DNA of 64,000 nt from NCBI GenBank assembly GCA_013361095.1, contig JAATWA010000001.1, positions 682,001 through 746,000 of the forward strand. Direction: 5' to 3'. The notes beneath the pieces are model-generated. The model worked only from the letters and a program-made list of their open reading frames with translations. It was not told the origin of the DNA and ran no database searches. Position numbers and translations under genes: made by a program. Numbering within the stretch: the stretch's first letter is position 1; each line of letters starts with the position of its first letter. Source of the stretch: Pseudanabaena biceps (lineage in GTDB: Bacteria > Cyanobacteriota > Cyanobacteriia > Pseudanabaenales > Pseudanabaenaceae). This document shows positions 1 through 9,923 of the stretch, piece by piece.

Positions 1-1
1 A

Positions 2-139
2 ACCACGACCCACGGCAGTCAAAATGTAACTGTGGCGATCGCCAAAAATAATGTCATGGCTGTGCAATTTCATCCCGAAAAATCATCCACAACAGGGATA
101 CATTTGTTAAAAAATTTCGTCAGAATGATGAGTGCGTAG
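2..139 (+). CDS. hisH: Imidazole glycerol phosphate synthase subunit HisH, C-terminal fragment
   Basis: The window opens inside a gene whose last 45 codons are readable, ending at TAG 137-139. The peptide contains VMAVQFHPEKSSTTG followed by HLLKNFV. This is the C-terminal class I glutaminase block of HisH, in which the His and Glu of FHPEKS belong to the Cys-His-Glu catalytic triad. HisH releases ammonia from glutamine for HisF, which makes imidazole glycerol phosphate and AICAR in histidine synthesis. The catalytic Cys and the start lie upstream of the window. Other class I glutaminases share FHPE, but the SS-TTG-LL-NF tail fits HisH best. Confidence 0.85.
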   Translation, partial: TTTHGSQNVTVAIAKNNVMAVQFHPEKSSTTGIHLLKNFVRMMSA

Positions 140-165
140 CATAATAATAGAGTCTTGTGAGATTT

Positions 166-693
166 ATGAAGATCCAAATGATCAAAAAACTGGGTATCGT
201 TTCTTGTCTAGCTGTAGCTTGCGCTGTAGTATCCCCGTCTGTAGTTCGCGCTCAATCCAATGCAGGATTTATTTTATTTGGCGGAGTTAAGGACAGCGCA
301 CTTGACTATTGCCTTGATAATGGAACCAATAGTCGAAGCGATCGCTACTATTTGGAGATCAAACCTCAAATCTTTAAGATTTCAGAAGTGATCGTTACCT
401 ATCCCGATCATTTCAACGGTAGTTTTGATACTAGCGATATGAAGTTGCGTGTTACTAATCAATGTCGGGGCGGTAAAGATTTAGAAATTGAATCAGCAAC
501 TTGGGACAAAGAAACTCGTCGCATTACTGTAGTTCCTAAAGAAGCAATTCCTGCGAAGACTGCACTCAGACTAGTAATGTCTAATGTCCGAAATCCCGAC
601 TATAGCGGATTTTATCAATTTGATGGCAGAGTTTTGAGGGCGGATATACCAGTCCCTGTTTACATAGGATCTTGGGTAATTACCCTCGACTAG
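166..693 (+). CDS. Secreted DUF2808 family protein
   Basis: A 175-residue protein with an N-terminal signal peptide: basic MKIQMIKK, a hydrophobic run, and a likely cleavage site after VVRA. The mature part matches the cyanobacterial DUF2808 pattern, with EIKPQIFKISEVIVTYPDHF, a D-M-K-L-R-V segment and a C-terminal GSWVITLD. The function of the family is unknown; export to periplasm or cell surface is inferred. A GTG at 157 would add three residues; the ATG at 166 has a GAG six bases upstream and gives a cleaner signal peptide. It follows hisH by 26 bp and is closed by a strong hairpin terminator. Confidence 0.75.
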   Translation: MKIQMIKKLGIVSCLAVACAVVSPSVVRAQSNAGFILFGGVKDSALDYCLDNGTNSRSDRYYLEIKPQIFKISEVIVTYPDHFNGSFDTSDMKLRVTNQCRGGKDLEIESATWDKETRRITVVPKEAIPAKTALRLVMSNVRNPDYSGFYQFDGRVLRADIPVPVYIGSWVITLD

Positions 694-694
694 A

Positions 695-731
695 CATAAA
701 AGGCTCGCCTAGCGAGCCTTTTATGTTTTTT
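695..731 (+). terminator. Rho-independent terminator after the DUF2808 gene
   Basis: The inverted repeat CATAAAAGGCTCGC / GCGAGCCTTTTATG with loop CTA starts two bases after the stop codon and is followed by six T. Confidence 0.8.
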
Positions 732-746
732 GTTTATAGCTAAATC

Positions 747-791
747 CCAAAAGATGAGATGCGGCGCTTCGCGCCGCATCTCATCTTTTGG
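747..791. repeat. Hairpin repeat, family A-like
   Basis: Perfect 21-bp arms around loop TTC, with centre GCGCTTCGCGC. Lies 44 bp ahead of surE. There is no T-run, so it is not an ordinary terminator. Confidence 0.85.
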
Positions 792-834
792 CGACAGATA
801 TATTTAGGATGAAATTAACTTTTAATCATTTTTT

Positions 835-1602
835 ATGCGAATTTTAATTAGTAACGATGATGGCATTTATGCCCCTGGGGTAAGAGCTTTAGCTGAAGCT
901 CTCAGTGATACAGAGCATAAAATTACAGTGGTTTGTCCCGATCGCGAACGATCAGCCACAGGACATGCACTGACATTACAAGAGCCTTTACGAGTTGATC
1001 AAATTTCTGGGATTTATCCATCAAATATCGAAGCTTGGGCTTGTTCAGGCACACCTTCGGACACAGTGAAATTAGCTCTGGATGCATTATTAAGCGATCG
1101 CCCCGATCTAGTTTTGTCTGGCATCAATCGCGGCGCAAATTTAGGTACTGATGTTTTATATTCAGGAACAGTATCCGCAGCGATGGAAGGTGTGCTAGAA
1201 GGTGTGCCAAGTATTGCTTTTAGTCTTGCTAGCTTCGCGCATCTAGACTTTAGCGCTGCTGCCAATTTTGCCAAAAAGATGGTCAAGGCGATCGCTGAGC
1301 GACCTCTCAAAGAAACAATTTTATTAAACGTAAATATTCCTGCGATCGCAGAAGAAGATATCTGCGGAGCAGTGGTCACAAGGTTAGGAATCCGCCGCTA
1401 TCGCGATCAATTTGAAAAGCGCGTCGATCCGAGGGGTAAAACTTACTATTGGTTATCAGGAGTAATTATCGAAGAGGAAGCAGACGCGGATACTGATATT
1501 CAAGCGATTAGAGATAATTACGTTGCAATTACGCCGCTTAAATATGATTTGACCTATGCGACAGCAATGTCATCTTTGCAAAGCTGGACAGAAAAACTAT
1601 AG
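835..1602 (+). CDS. surE: 5'/3'-nucleotidase SurE
   Basis: A 255-residue SurE, the usual family length. The N-terminus [18 protein letters not shown] carries the metal-binding DD pair. [12 protein letters not shown] and [18 protein letters not shown] supply the conserved Ser and Asn ligands of the active site. SurE dephosphorylates nucleoside 5'- and 3'-monophosphates with a divalent metal and is linked to stress survival. It stands alone between a hairpin repeat upstream and another starting 8 bp after its stop, so its transcription unit is probably monocistronic. The start ATG has no obvious Shine-Dalgarno sequence. Confidence 0.95.
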   Translation: MRILISNDDGIYAPGVRALAEALSDTEHKITVVCPDRERSATGHALTLQEPLRVDQISGIYPSNIEAWACSGTPSDTVKLALDALLSDRPDLVLSGINRGANLGTDVLYSGTVSAAMEGVLEGVPSIAFSLASFAHLDFSAAANFAKKMVKAIAERPLKETILLNVNIPAIAEEDICGAVVTRLGIRRYRDQFEKRVDPRGKTYYWLSGVIIEEEADADTDIQAIRDNYVAITPLKYDLTYATAMSSLQSWTEKL

Positions 1603-1610
1603 CTACAGTA

Positions 1611-1657
1611 CCCAAGAATCGGCTGGCGGCGCTCCGCGCCGCCAGCCATTTCTTGGG
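1611..1657. repeat. Hairpin repeat, family A
   Basis: CCCAAGAA outer arms and 12-bp inner arms GGCTGGCGGCGC around loop TCC, followed by the family A end GGTTTTATGTCCTAGC. It sits between the convergent surE and glycosyltransferase genes. Confidence 0.85.
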
Positions 1658-1685
1658 TTTTATGTCCTAGCACACATGGTGATCG

Positions 1686-2903
1686 CTATATACCCGCGAT
1701 CGCCATGTCAAAGGCTAGGCAAACTGAAGGAATCGAGAATTTAGTTTGGGCTTGAAGATAGGCGAGATTAACCATCTTCTCGGTGGCGGCGCGATCGCGA
1801 AATACGGTGGTGATTGCCTCGGCAAGCAGATGAGGATTATTGGGCGGAATTAAAAAACCTGTAACGGCATTTTCAATAATTTCGCTAGTGCCGCCGCCTA
1901 TCGTAGCGATCGCAGGACGTTTGGCTAGTTGCGCCTCCACAATTACTCTGCCAAAGGGTTCGGGAGCGGTCGAGCAATGGGCGATCGCATCGCAAGCTTT
2001 CATCAGCGCAGGGATATCTTGCCGAAAGCCGAGCCAATGGACACGACCTTGCAAACTAGGCTGAGCCGCTATATTTTTCAGCTTTTCCATGTACTCTGTT
2101 TCTCCAAACAAAGCATCACCGACTAGCAACACATGGACATCGGTTAACAAACTTGCGGCTTCTAATAAAATATGCTGTCCTTTCCAATAGGAGAGGCGGC
2201 TAAACATCCCAACCAGAGGGCGATCGCAAGGAATATTTAACTCTTGGCGGAGATTACTTTGGTCGTTATTAATTTGATCAAATTTTTGGCTATCAAAACC
2301 GTTATAAACCGTGCGTAATAGTTGACGCTTGCCACCAGCCACCAGAAACGCATCGGCTGTGGCTTGAGAATTCACAATTACTCTGGTGGCAAACCAGTTA
2401 GCTAGGGTTATGGCAATCCTGCGGTTGGTATTGCTAAAAATTTCGGCGGTCAAAATATCATGTAAGTGCCAAACGACGGGCGCTCCACCCAATAATCTAG
2501 CGATTGCGGCAACGACAAAGCCCTTTTGATTATTGGCATGGATCAAGTCAAAGTCTTGGCTGGTTTTGGCGATCTGCTTACCGAGTCGCCAAAGATCCCC
2601 GATGGATTTAAGCGAGGAACCAAAGCTGCTTGAGACTTTTACATCAGCCAGCGATCGCGAAGAAGACAAGACTTCGACTTTTACACCTAACTTCTCAAGA
2701 CGGTTTTTTAAAATACCATCCGTGAGTAAGACTACTTGGCTACTATCGCGATAGGCATGGGCAAAGTCTAGCAAACACAGCTCACCACCGCCCAAAACAG
2801 CAGTATAACTGACAAATAAAATCTTTTTTTGATCAAAATCCAGAAGAGAGTCAGGGCGCAAAGCGCCCCGACTCTCTTCTGGATTTTGTTTTTGTCCTGA
2901 CAT
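1686..2903 (-). CDS. Glycosyltransferase family 4 protein
   Basis: A 405-residue GT-B fold glycosyltransferase. The N-terminal Rossmann domain starts at ILFVSYTAVLGGGELCLLDF, and VWHLHD is an acceptor-site motif. The C-terminal domain has the donor-binding EX7E motif (EPFGRVIVEA, then GGGTSEII). Members move sugars from nucleotide-sugar donors to polysaccharides or lipids; the acceptor here cannot be told. Oddity: the first 25 or so residues (MSGQKQNPEESRG and onward) are encoded by a hairpin repeat at 2835-2887 and its flank, so the start codon itself lies in repeat DNA. The ancestral N-terminus probably began near KKILFVSY. No polysaccharide cluster surrounds it. Confidence 0.85.
   Translation of the reverse strand: MSGQKQNPEESRGALRPDSLLDFDQKKILFVSYTAVLGGGELCLLDFAHAYRDSSQVVLLTDGILKNRLEKLGVKVEVLSSSRSLADVKVSSSFGSSLKSIGDLWRLGKQIAKTSQDFDLIHANNQKGFVVAAIARLLGGAPVVWHLHDILTAEIFSNTNRRIAITLANWFATRVIVNSQATADAFLVAGGKRQLLRTVYNGFDSQKFDQINNDQSNLRQELNIPCDRPLVGMFSRLSYWKGQHILLEAASLLTDVHVLLVGDALFGETEYMEKLKNIAAQPSLQGRVHWLGFRQDIPALMKACDAIAHCSTAPEPFGRVIVEAQLAKRPAIATIGGGTSEIIENAVTGFLIPPNNPHLLAEAITTVFRDRAATEKMVNLAYLQAQTKFSIPSVCLAFDMAIAGI
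2835..2887. repeat. Hairpin repeat overlapping the glycosyltransferase N-terminus
   Basis: Arms of about 25 bp beginning CAAAATCCAGAAGAGAGTC around loop AAA, with one unmatched position. The repeat and its TTTGTCCTGACATAA flank encode the first residues of the neighbouring minus-strand gene. Confidence 0.85.
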
Positions 2904-2959
2904 AACTGGCTACCGCTATAAAAAATTTATTGTTTTGAGTTGGAGCGCACAGCAAGCTG

Positions 2960-4072
2960 CTATCGATGTGCTAGCCCGATCGCTTGCTGAATATTCTCTA
3001 GCCCATGAGCTTCTAGTTTGACTACCAAACCTTGCAAAATATTCTTGATCACCATTGGTCCTTCATAGACTAAACCTGTGTAAACCTGCACAATTGAAGC
3101 TCCTGCAATAATCTTCTGCCAAGCATCTTCGGCGGTAAAGATGCCCCCCACACCGATGATCGGTAACTTGCCCTGTGTCGTTTCCCAAATCAGATTGATC
3201 ACCGCTAGAGAGCGATCGCGGACGGGCTGACCACTGATGCCGCCTGCTTCATTGGCAACAGGATTTCCCGTAATTGAGAGATGCGTAGTGATCAGATTTT
3301 GGCGTGAGATTGTGGTGTTAGTGGCGATCAGCCCAGCTATGCCATAGTCTTGACTGACTTTAACAACTTCAATGATGTCCGCGTCATTAAGATCAGGCGC
3401 AATTTTGACAAGAATTGGTTTGTGCTGAATATTAATCGGGTTTAGCTCCGCCAAAATTGCGCCTAGTTGAGCTGTGGCTTGCAAGTCGCGTAGGTTAGGC
3501 GTATTGGGTGAACTGACATTCACGACAAAATAGTCGCCAAATTCATACAGTAAGCGCAAACTTTCGGCATAGTCAAATTTTGCCTCGGCTAACTCCGTAA
3601 CCTTGGACTTACCGAGATTGATGCCAAGGGGAATCGTGAGTTTATGGGTTTGTAAATATTGCTTTAAGTTTGCGGCTGTAGCGATCGCGCCTTGATTATT
3701 GAAACCCATACGATTAAGAACGGCGCGATCGCTAGGGAGGCGAAATAAACGAGGTTGAGGATTTCCCGTCTGTCCTAGGGCTGTAATTGTGCCAACTTCG
3801 GCAAATCCGAAGCCTAAGTGCGACCAAGCTCCGATCGCTTCCGCATTTTTATCGAACCCTGCGGCTAGTCCCACGGGATTGTCAAAGTTGAGATTCCAGA
3901 GGGTCTGCGATAGTCGCGGATCGCGATAGCAACAAGCGGATTTAACGATCGCCTGTAGTGCCGATGACTCACTAATCCGCCGACAAGTAGCGATCGCTAA
4001 GTTGTGAGCAGCTTCAGGATCAACGGAAAACAGCAGGGGACGCAACCCATATTGATAGGCAGCACTTAACAT
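2960..4072 (-). CDS. pyrD: Dihydroorotate dehydrogenase (quinone), class 2
   Basis: PyrD oxidises dihydroorotate to orotate with FMN and passes electrons to quinone, the fourth step of pyrimidine synthesis. Seen: an N-terminal membrane-association helix (LRPLLFSVDPEAAHNLAI), VGLAAGFDKNAEAI, EVGTITALGQTGNPQPRLFR and NRMGFNNQGA, the class 2 catalytic Ser region NVSSPNTPNLRDLQ, and the phosphate-binding GVGGIFTAEDA. ATG at 4072 gives 370 residues; a GTG at 4087 would add five, but that codon abuts a family C repeat. The end of another pyrimidine gene, pyrC, lies at the far end of the window, so the pathway genes are dispersed. Confidence 0.93.
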   Translation of the reverse strand: MLSAAYQYGLRPLLFSVDPEAAHNLAIATCRRISESSALQAIVKSACCYRDPRLSQTLWNLNFDNPVGLAAGFDKNAEAIGAWSHLGFGFAEVGTITALGQTGNPQPRLFRLPSDRAVLNRMGFNNQGAIATAANLKQYLQTHKLTIPLGINLGKSKVTELAEAKFDYAESLRLLYEFGDYFVVNVSSPNTPNLRDLQATAQLGAILAELNPINIQHKPILVKIAPDLNDADIIEVVKVSQDYGIAGLIATNTTISRQNLITTHLSITGNPVANEAGGISGQPVRDRSLAVINLIWETTQGKLPIIGVGGIFTAEDAWQKIIAGASIVQVYTGLVYEGPMVIKNILQGLVVKLEAHGLENIQQAIGLAHR

Positions 4073-4086
4073 AGGCTTAGTAGGCA

Positions 4087-4195
4087 CAAGTAGGTAGGCG
4101 TAATTAAATATAAAACCGAAAGAAGCTGATTCGCCCGCGAAGCGGGCGAATCAGCTTCTTTCGGTTCTGGTTTTTATTATGCCAAGGTACTTAGT
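4087..4195. mobile_element. Family C MITE-like element with central hairpin
   Basis: The left end CAAGTAGGTAGGCGTAATTA matches the family C terminal repeat; the right end (ATTATGCCAAGGTACTTAG) is a diverged inverted copy. Inside is a 25-bp-arm hairpin at 4114-4166 with centre GCGAAGC. It separates the divergent pyrD and gvpG and must carry or displace their promoters. Confidence 0.6.
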
Positions 4196-4254
4196 TGGCA
4201 TAACCTAATTAAAGGCGCAAAACGCTTTAAAAAACTCAAGGAGTATATTTTCTT

Positions 4255-4479
4255 ATGATATGGCAACTACTGACAGCTCCTCTAGATGGACTGGTTTGGA
4301 TTGCAGAACAAATAGAAGAAAGAGCGACCACAGAACTAGAAAAAACTGAAAACCTCCAAAAACGACTGACGACATTACAGCTAAAGTTTGATCTCGGTGA
4401 TATCAGTGAGGAAGACTTTACGGTGCAGGAACAAGAAATATTAGAAGCAATGGAAGCAGAACTAGACGAAAATCCGTAA
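4255..4479 (+). CDS. gvpG: Gas vesicle protein GvpG
   Basis: A 74-residue protein. The pattern MIWQLLTAPLDGLVWIAEQI, followed by an E-R-A-T-T-E-L segment and the acidic FDLGDISEEDFTVQEQEIL, is the GvpG family signature and length. GvpG is a minor gas vesicle protein needed for assembly, acting with GvpF-like proteins during shell nucleation. An AAGGAG lies 11 bp upstream of the ATG. No gvpA, gvpC, gvpN, gvpJ or gvpF is in this window, so the gene is detached from its usual cluster. It converges on cobH with only 3 bp between stop codons. Confidence 0.8.
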   Translation: MIWQLLTAPLDGLVWIAEQIEERATTELEKTENLQKRLTTLQLKFDLGDISEEDFTVQEQEILEAMEAELDENP

Positions 4480-4482
4480 AGA

Positions 4483-5097
4483 TTATTTTTCGCCGTAGGC
4501 TTGCCACGCCAACTTAATCAGGGCATTAAATATCCCTGCGGCCGCGATAGCATTACCCTTGCGTCCATCGACTCGAATATGTGGAATCAGAGAATCGTTA
4601 AGACGTGATTTGATCACATCTGTATCAATAAAACCCGCAGGTGTGCCAATTACTAGCGCAGGTTTGACATCTTCTGTTTCAATCAAATCCACAAGAGTTG
4701 CCAAGGCAGTTTGCGACTCTCCAATCACAAATATGGCTTCAGGATAGCGTTTTGCTAACGTCTCAATCCCCCAATCTGCCTGAGTTTTGCCCTTTTGAGG
4801 ACGAGTAATTGCCTCCACCCCACAGTAAATCGGATTGGCGAAAGTATTGCAGATCTGAGGAAAGATAGCCGCCTGTACCGTAGAAACATCGACAACAATA
4901 GTGGCACGCGTGGCGAGGGCAGTCGCTCCTGCTTGGAGAGCCTGCTCCGAAAATCTAACTAAATCTTTATATTCAAAGTCAGCAGTGGCATAGATCACTT
5001 GGCGCACAATTTCATATTCGGCTGGAGATAGATGATGCTCACCAATTTCTTGATCGATGATTGCCAAGCTTTGTGCGTCGGTAATGTGCCATTCCAT
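4483..5097 (-). CDS. cobH: Precorrin-8X methylmutase (CobH/CbiC)
   Basis: A 204-residue enzyme of cobalamin synthesis that moves the C-11 methyl group of (cobalt-)precorrin-8 to C-12, giving hydrogenobyrinate or cobyrinate. Seen: LSPAEYEIVRQVIYATADFEY, GATALATRATIVVDVSTVQ, and the glycine-rich substrate block PALVIGTPAGFIDT. Length and motif order fit the family. Where I recall a catalytic His in the 'IHAT' motif, this protein reads IYAT; whether that is usual in cyanobacteria I cannot check. No other cob gene is nearby. A family C element lies immediately upstream. Confidence 0.88.
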   Translation of the reverse strand: MEWHITDAQSLAIIDQEIGEHHLSPAEYEIVRQVIYATADFEYKDLVRFSEQALQAGATALATRATIVVDVSTVQAAIFPQICNTFANPIYCGVEAITRPQKGKTQADWGIETLAKRYPEAIFVIGESQTALATLVDLIETEDVKPALVIGTPAGFIDTDVIKSRLNDSLIPHIRVDGRKGNAIAAAGIFNALIKLAWQAYGEK

Positions 5098-5121
5098 AAA
5101 GTTCGGTGATTAGGTGTTTTA

Positions 5122-5216
5122 TGAGCAGGTAGGCGTGATGAAACCCAAAGAAGCTGATTCATCCGCGAAGCGGGTGAATCAGCTTCTTTGGGTTTTTATT
5201 ATGACAAGGTAGTCAA
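5122..5216. mobile_element. Family C MITE-like element with central hairpin
   Basis: The left end GCAGGTAGGCGTGATG is a variant of the family C terminus. Internal 26-bp arms at 5141-5195 begin AAACCCAAAGAAGC around GAA, with one G-T type mismatch. It shares the GAAGCTGATTC arm segment with the copy at 4087-4195. Confidence 0.55.
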
Positions 5217-5222
5217 GCAACA

Positions 5223-6269
5223 TTAAACCTTACTAAGATCCATCTGGCGCACACAATTTCTACCATCCGCCTTGGCTTGGTATAAAGCTAAGTCAGCGGC
5301 TTTTAGCAAATCTGCCGCCTGAAAATCATGCCCCACTAAGATAGTGGCAACTCCACAGCTAATCGTCACATAGGAAGCAATTTTGGATTGGCTATGGGGT
5401 AATTGACGCGATCGCACAAGTTCTGTGGCGCGAATGGCGACACTCACACCGCCATCAATATCAGTATTGGGCAAGACGATCGCAAACTCTTCCCCTCCAT
5501 AACGCGCCACCAGATCCGCCGGACGATTGGTAGAGTGGCTAATCGCTTGGGCAACTTCTTGCAAACAGCGATCGCCTTCCTGATGTCCGTAGTTGTCGTT
5601 ATAGTTTTTAAAAAAGTCGATGTCACAGAGGACTAACGATATTGGCAATTGCTCGCGCTGCGATCGCCGACATTCCTGTTCCAGATATTCATCAAGACAA
5701 CGGCGATTTGCGACTTGAGTTAGACCATCAATGGCAACTAACCTTTGCAATTCGTTGACAAAGACCGCTAACTGCTGATTGGCAGCCTCAAGCTGCTGGC
5801 GCAAATTGGCTTGATCAAGCAATCTGCGTACCCTTTGCCGTAGCACCGCCCAGTGAATTGGCTTAGTCACATAATCAGAAGCACCAACCGTATAAGCGCG
5901 ATCAACGGACTCGCGATCTTCAAGAGCGGTAATAATTAGTACGGGTGTATGGTCACCATCGGGAAGTTGTTGCAACCGCGAGCAGCATTCAAATCCATCT
6001 AAGATGGGCATCATCGCATCCAATAAAATCATGTCAGGATGATAGACTTGATACATTTCGAGAGCTTCCATTCCATCCACAGCCTCGACCACACGATAGC
6101 TTTCACGCTCTAAATAGCGCACCAAGATCTTTCGCATAAACATATCGTCATCCACAATCAAAATTAATGGAGACTGGGATGATGTTGATGACGGAGTCAA
6201 AGCTACGTTAGCTAAGTCTAGCCTTAGTTCTGGCTTATTTTGAGAATCTTCAGAGTCGTCAATTGTCAT
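5223..6269 (-). CDS. Response regulator with diguanylate cyclase (REC-GGDEF) domain
   Basis: A 348-residue PleD-like regulator. The REC domain (about residues 33-150) has the acidic pair in [10 protein letters not shown], phospho-acceptor D84 in ILLDAMMP, and the KP of VTKPI. A coiled linker (about 155-180) leads to a GGDEF domain. The active-site motif is GGEEF (258-262), preceded by an intact inhibitory I-site RPAD (249-252), so c-di-GMP synthesis from two GTP with product inhibition is expected. It follows the hybrid kinase gene on the same strand by 40 bp, so the two are probably co-transcribed and may form one signalling pathway. Confidence 0.93.
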   Translation of the reverse strand: MTIDDSEDSQNKPELRLDLANVALTPSSTSSQSPLILIVDDDMFMRKILVRYLERESYRVVEAVDGMEALEMYQVYHPDMILLDAMMPILDGFECCSRLQQLPDGDHTPVLIITALEDRESVDRAYTVGASDYVTKPIHWAVLRQRVRRLLDQANLRQQLEAANQQLAVFVNELQRLVAIDGLTQVANRRCLDEYLEQECRRSQREQLPISLVLCDIDFFKNYNDNYGHQEGDRCLQEVAQAISHSTNRPADLVARYGGEEFAIVLPNTDIDGGVSVAIRATELVRSRQLPHSQSKIASYVTISCGVATILVGHDFQAADLLKAADLALYQAKADGRNCVRQMDLSKV

Positions 6270-6309
6270 TGCATAGAGCGATGTACGATGGAACTACCAC
6301 AACCATAGA

Positions 6310-9300
6310 TTAGTGTAGCTTGATATTGTGATGATATTTCTGATCTTCTAACTCAGATTTTACATGGGTATATTCATCAGTGATCTTACTGACTTTTAAC
6401 TCTAGCTCATCATAGATTTGATTACGAAGATTTGTTTCCAAATCACGACATAAATTAGATAGATCCTCAGCACCAATTAAGCTACTACTAGATTTTAAAG
6501 TATGCGCCGTCCGTAACATAGCTCCAAAATCTTGTTGCACAGAGCTAGTATGTAGCTCCTGAAGAAGCGATCGCGTGTTGTCTAAGTAACTATCAATTAG
6601 CTCTACTAAAAAAGCAGGATCTTCGCCACCAATGTCACTAGCAGCTTCGTGCAGAGTGCCGAAATTAACCGAGGTGACTACATTGGTAATTTGCAGTGTC
6701 ACAGGCTGACTTTCAGATAATACCCGCACCAGTTCAATATTCTGAATTGGCTTACTGAGATAATCATCCATTCCTGCGGCTAAGCACATCTCGCGATCGC
6801 CCTGCATTGCATTAGCTGTCATTGCCACAATGCGTGGCTTGTGGGCAATTTTGCCATTTTGAAGAGCTAGATGAATTTGCCTAGTTGCCTCAAGTCCATC
6901 CATTTCAGGCATTTGCATATCCATAAACACCAAGTCATAGGTCTGCTGCGCGATCGAGGTTAGGACTTCTAATCCATTAGCCGCCACATCGGCACGGTAG
7001 CCCATCCGCTGCAAAATATGAATCGCTACTTTTTGGTTGACGACATTATCTTCGGCTAGCAAAATGCGTAGGGGATGATTTTTTGCCATCCTCGGGTCAA
7101 ACATCGTAAATTGTCGCAACTGATTGGCAACGGAAGGCTGAAGATGACCCTCGGCTGCTAGGGTGTTTGCCTTGTTATCAAAATATGCCGTATGTGGCTC
7201 ATCAAGTTCTTCGCCTACCTCCAAACTATTGACAGGTACATTGATCGTAAAAGAAAAAGTAGAGCCGTGATTTACTTTGCTCTCGACCCACATAGTGCCG
7301 CCCATTAATTCACACAGGCGCTTGCTAATCGCCAGTCCCAGCCCTGTGCCGCCATATTGTCGGGTGGTAGAAGCATCTACTTGGCTAAAGGGCTGAAATA
7401 GACGATATAGGCGATCGCTAGGAATACCGATGCCTGTATCTCTAATCTGAAACTGGATCGTACGCAGTAAACGGGTAGGCTGTTCGCTTTGGTCGCTAAG
7501 CTGACAGCGCAAATAGTGGGAGGCAAACATTTGACTGACGGAAATACTAACCGAACCTTTACTGGTGAATTTGATGGCATTACCAATCAAGTTGGCGAGA
7601 ACCTGACGGAGACGAGTCATATCTCCAACCACTTCTAGATCCACATCAGGATGAATTAGATAGCTTAATTCGACTTTTTTCTCGGTGGCTTTAGCCGAAA
7701 GTAGCTCAATCGTATCTTCTAGACAGATGCGTAAGTCAAAAACTTGTTCTTCTAATTCTAAATGCCCTGATTCAATTTTTGAGAAGTCAAGAATATCATT
7801 GATAATTGTTAGCAATGTATCTCCTGCATTGCGAGTAATTTCGACAAATTCACGCTGTTCCTTAGTTAAGTTAGTATCTAATAAAACTCCTGTCATACCA
7901 ATAACAGCATTCATGGGGGTACGAATTTCATGGCTCATTGTTGCCAAGAACTCACTTTTAGAACGATTAGCTGTTTCCGCGATTATTTTAGCTTCTTCCA
8001 ATTCCGCATTTTGCTTGAGTAATAGTTCGCGTTGACGGGTTTCTTGGATTAATAAATGAGCTTGAGATAGGGCAATGCTAACTTGATTAGCAACGGCTTT
8101 CAGTAATTCTTTTTCTTCCTGCGTCCATTCATGGAATATGTTGCAATGGTGTAATAAAATTATGCCATTGGTAACACCATGAGAAGAAGTCCTAATTGCT
8201 AAAAGCGATCGCAATTGCATTCGATAAAACAAGTCACCAAATTCTTCTAGAGATTGTTCTAGATAGACATTTTGAATCGCGATCACTTCATCTTGACTAG
8301 AGATTTTCTGCCCAAATTTACTATTAAGTAGTGGTAACCCTAAATCTTTTACCGAAAAAATTCGTTCGGCTAATTGCTCTGACATCAGCAAAATCTTTGG
8401 CTTATTGCCAACCTCAGTATCAGCATCAAATTCCATCTTATAAATCAAGCAACGGCTAGAGTGAAATGCGATCTGAATTTGATGGGCTGCGGTTTGAAAA
8501 ATGTTGTGAATGTCTAAGCTCTGGCGAATTTCATCGGTAATACGATTGAGTAATACCGTTAGACTCATCTGTCTTTTTAAATTCTTTTCGGTTTCTTTGC
8601 GTTCAGTAATGTCAGTTTGGATGCCGATAAAATGAGTAACTTTACCAAACTCATCAAATATGGGTGAAATATTTAATTCATTCCAGAATAATGTTCCGTC
8701 TTTGTGATAATTCCTGATAACGACGGTACAGGAAGTTCCATTCTTGATCGCTTGTCGTATTTCTTCTCGCTCAGGCTGAAATAAATCATCACCTTGGAGA
8801 AAACGACAATTTTTGCCAATGATTTCACTTGACTTATAACCTGTAATTTCCTCAAAGGCAGAATTAACATAGACAATTGAGTTATTTGATGAACTCCAAT
8901 CAGTGATCACGATGCCATTATGACTAGCCGCGATCGCCCGTTCTCGTAAGCGTAGTGTTTCTTCGATATTTTTGCGATTAGTAATATCAAAGCGAATTGC
9001 TAGATATTGTAATGGTTTCCCAAAATTATCTAGCAACGGGATAATTGTACTGTCAGTCCAATAGTATCTACCTTGTTTGGTTTTATTGCGGATTTCGCCA
9101 CGCCAGACGTTACCCTTGGTAATCGTATTCCAGAGCTGCTGAAAAAATTCTGGCGGGTGATATTCCGAATTGATAAATCTATGGTTCTGCCCAAGCAGTT
9201 CTGTTTGGGTATATCCAGAAATCTCACAAAACTTATCGTTGGCATAGGTAATGGTTCCAGTTAAGTCGGTAACTGCCACGATCGCAGCTTGATCGAGAGC

Positions 9301-9858
9301 AAACTTTTGAAACTCTAATTCATTGATGGTTTTTTGTAGTTGTTTATTACTTATTTGGCGCTCTGTAATATCAGTACCAACGCCCAAAAAACCGATGATA
9401 TTATGATCTGGATCTCTTAGAGCTGAGATCGATAGCATCACAGGAAATCTGGATCCATCCTTACGAATATAAGTCCATTCGCTTTCTTCGCTCTGCCCCA
9501 ATTGCGTTTTTACAATAAATACTTCAAAGCCAGCTTTGACAGGCACACCTAACTCTTCTGTCAAAGCGATCGCCCGATTTTCAATCTCAAGGCGATCGTG
9601 GAAACATTCAGGAGTATTTTTACCGATCATTTCGGTAGATTTATATCCTAACCATTGCTCGGCGGTTACATTAAAAGCAGAAATTATGCCATCAACTGTT
9701 GTTGCAATAATTGAGAAATTGGCACTATTTAAAATCGCTTGATATAGATTGAAAGATGCTTGTGGACTATCTGCCAAAAGACTAGGTGTACTTTGCCCAG
9801 AAAAATCATTTTGCTTGGCGAGATTAGTTAATAAATCGTGATTAGTAGAATTAGACAT
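6310..9858 (-). CDS. PAS/GAF hybrid sensor histidine kinase with REC and HPt domains
   Basis: A 1182-residue kinase with no obvious membrane segments, so probably cytosolic. Order seen: three PAS/PAC units (about residues 35-430; NAEQWLGY-like, [34 protein letters not shown]), a GAF domain (about 445-620), HisKA with [19 protein letters not shown], an HATPase with N-box [10 protein letters not shown] and G-box DTGIGI, a REC domain with [13 protein letters not shown], and a C-terminal HPt with [15 protein letters not shown]. All phosphorelay residues are present, so the route His-Asp-His-Asp could end on the downstream REC-GGDEF protein, linking light, redox or ligand sensing by PAS/GAF to c-di-GMP. 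The partner and the signal are inferred. Confidence 0.93.
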   Translation of the reverse strand: MSNSTNHDLLTNLAKQNDFSGQSTPSLLADSPQASFNLYQAILNSANFSIIATTVDGIISAFNVTAEQWLGYKSTEMIGKNTPECFHDRLEIENRAIALTEELGVPVKAGFEVFIVKTQLGQSEESEWTYIRKDGSRFPVMLSISALRDPDHNIIGFLGVGTDITERQISNKQLQKTINELEFQKFALDQAAIVAVTDLTGTITYANDKFCEISGYTQTELLGQNHRFINSEYHPPEFFQQLWNTITKGNVWRGEIRNKTKQGRYYWTDSTIIPLLDNFGKPLQYLAIRFDITNRKNIEETLRLRERAIAASHNGIVITDWSSSNNSIVYVNSAFEEITGYKSSEIIGKNCRFLQGDDLFQPEREEIRQAIKNGTSCTVVIRNYHKDGTLFWNELNISPIFDEFGKVTHFIGIQTDITERKETEKNLKRQMSLTVLLNRITDEIRQSLDIHNIFQTAAHQIQIAFHSSRCLIYKMEFDADTEVGNKPKILLMSEQLAERIFSVKDLGLPLLNSKFGQKISSQDEVIAIQNVYLEQSLEEFGDLFYRMQLRSLLAIRTSSHGVTNGIILLHHCNIFHEWTQEEKELLKAVANQVSIALSQAHLLIQETRQRELLLKQNAELEEAKIIAETANRSKSEFLATMSHEIRTPMNAVIGMTGVLLDTNLTKEQREFVEITRNAGDTLLTIINDILDFSKIESGHLELEEQVFDLRICLEDTIELLSAKATEKKVELSYLIHPDVDLEVVGDMTRLRQVLANLIGNAIKFTSKGSVSISVSQMFASHYLRCQLSDQSEQPTRLLRTIQFQIRDTGIGIPSDRLYRLFQPFSQVDASTTRQYGGTGLGLAISKRLCELMGGTMWVESKVNHGSTFSFTINVPVNSLEVGEELDEPHTAYFDNKANTLAAEGHLQPSVANQLRQFTMFDPRMAKNHPLRILLAEDNVVNQKVAIHILQRMGYRADVAANGLEVLTSIAQQTYDLVFMDMQMPEMDGLEATRQIHLALQNGKIAHKPRIVAMTANAMQGDREMCLAAGMDDYLSKPIQNIELVRVLSESQPVTLQITNVVTSVNFGTLHEAASDIGGEDPAFLVELIDSYLDNTRSLLQELHTSSVQQDFGAMLRTAHTLKSSSSLIGAEDLSNLCRDLETNLRNQIYDELELKVSKITDEYTHVKSELEDQKYHHNIKLH

Positions 9859-9923
9859 AGCTTAAAATAGCCCGAGGCAAAACATTAAATCAGACAACAA
9901 CAGTAAACTTATCGATGAACGAT

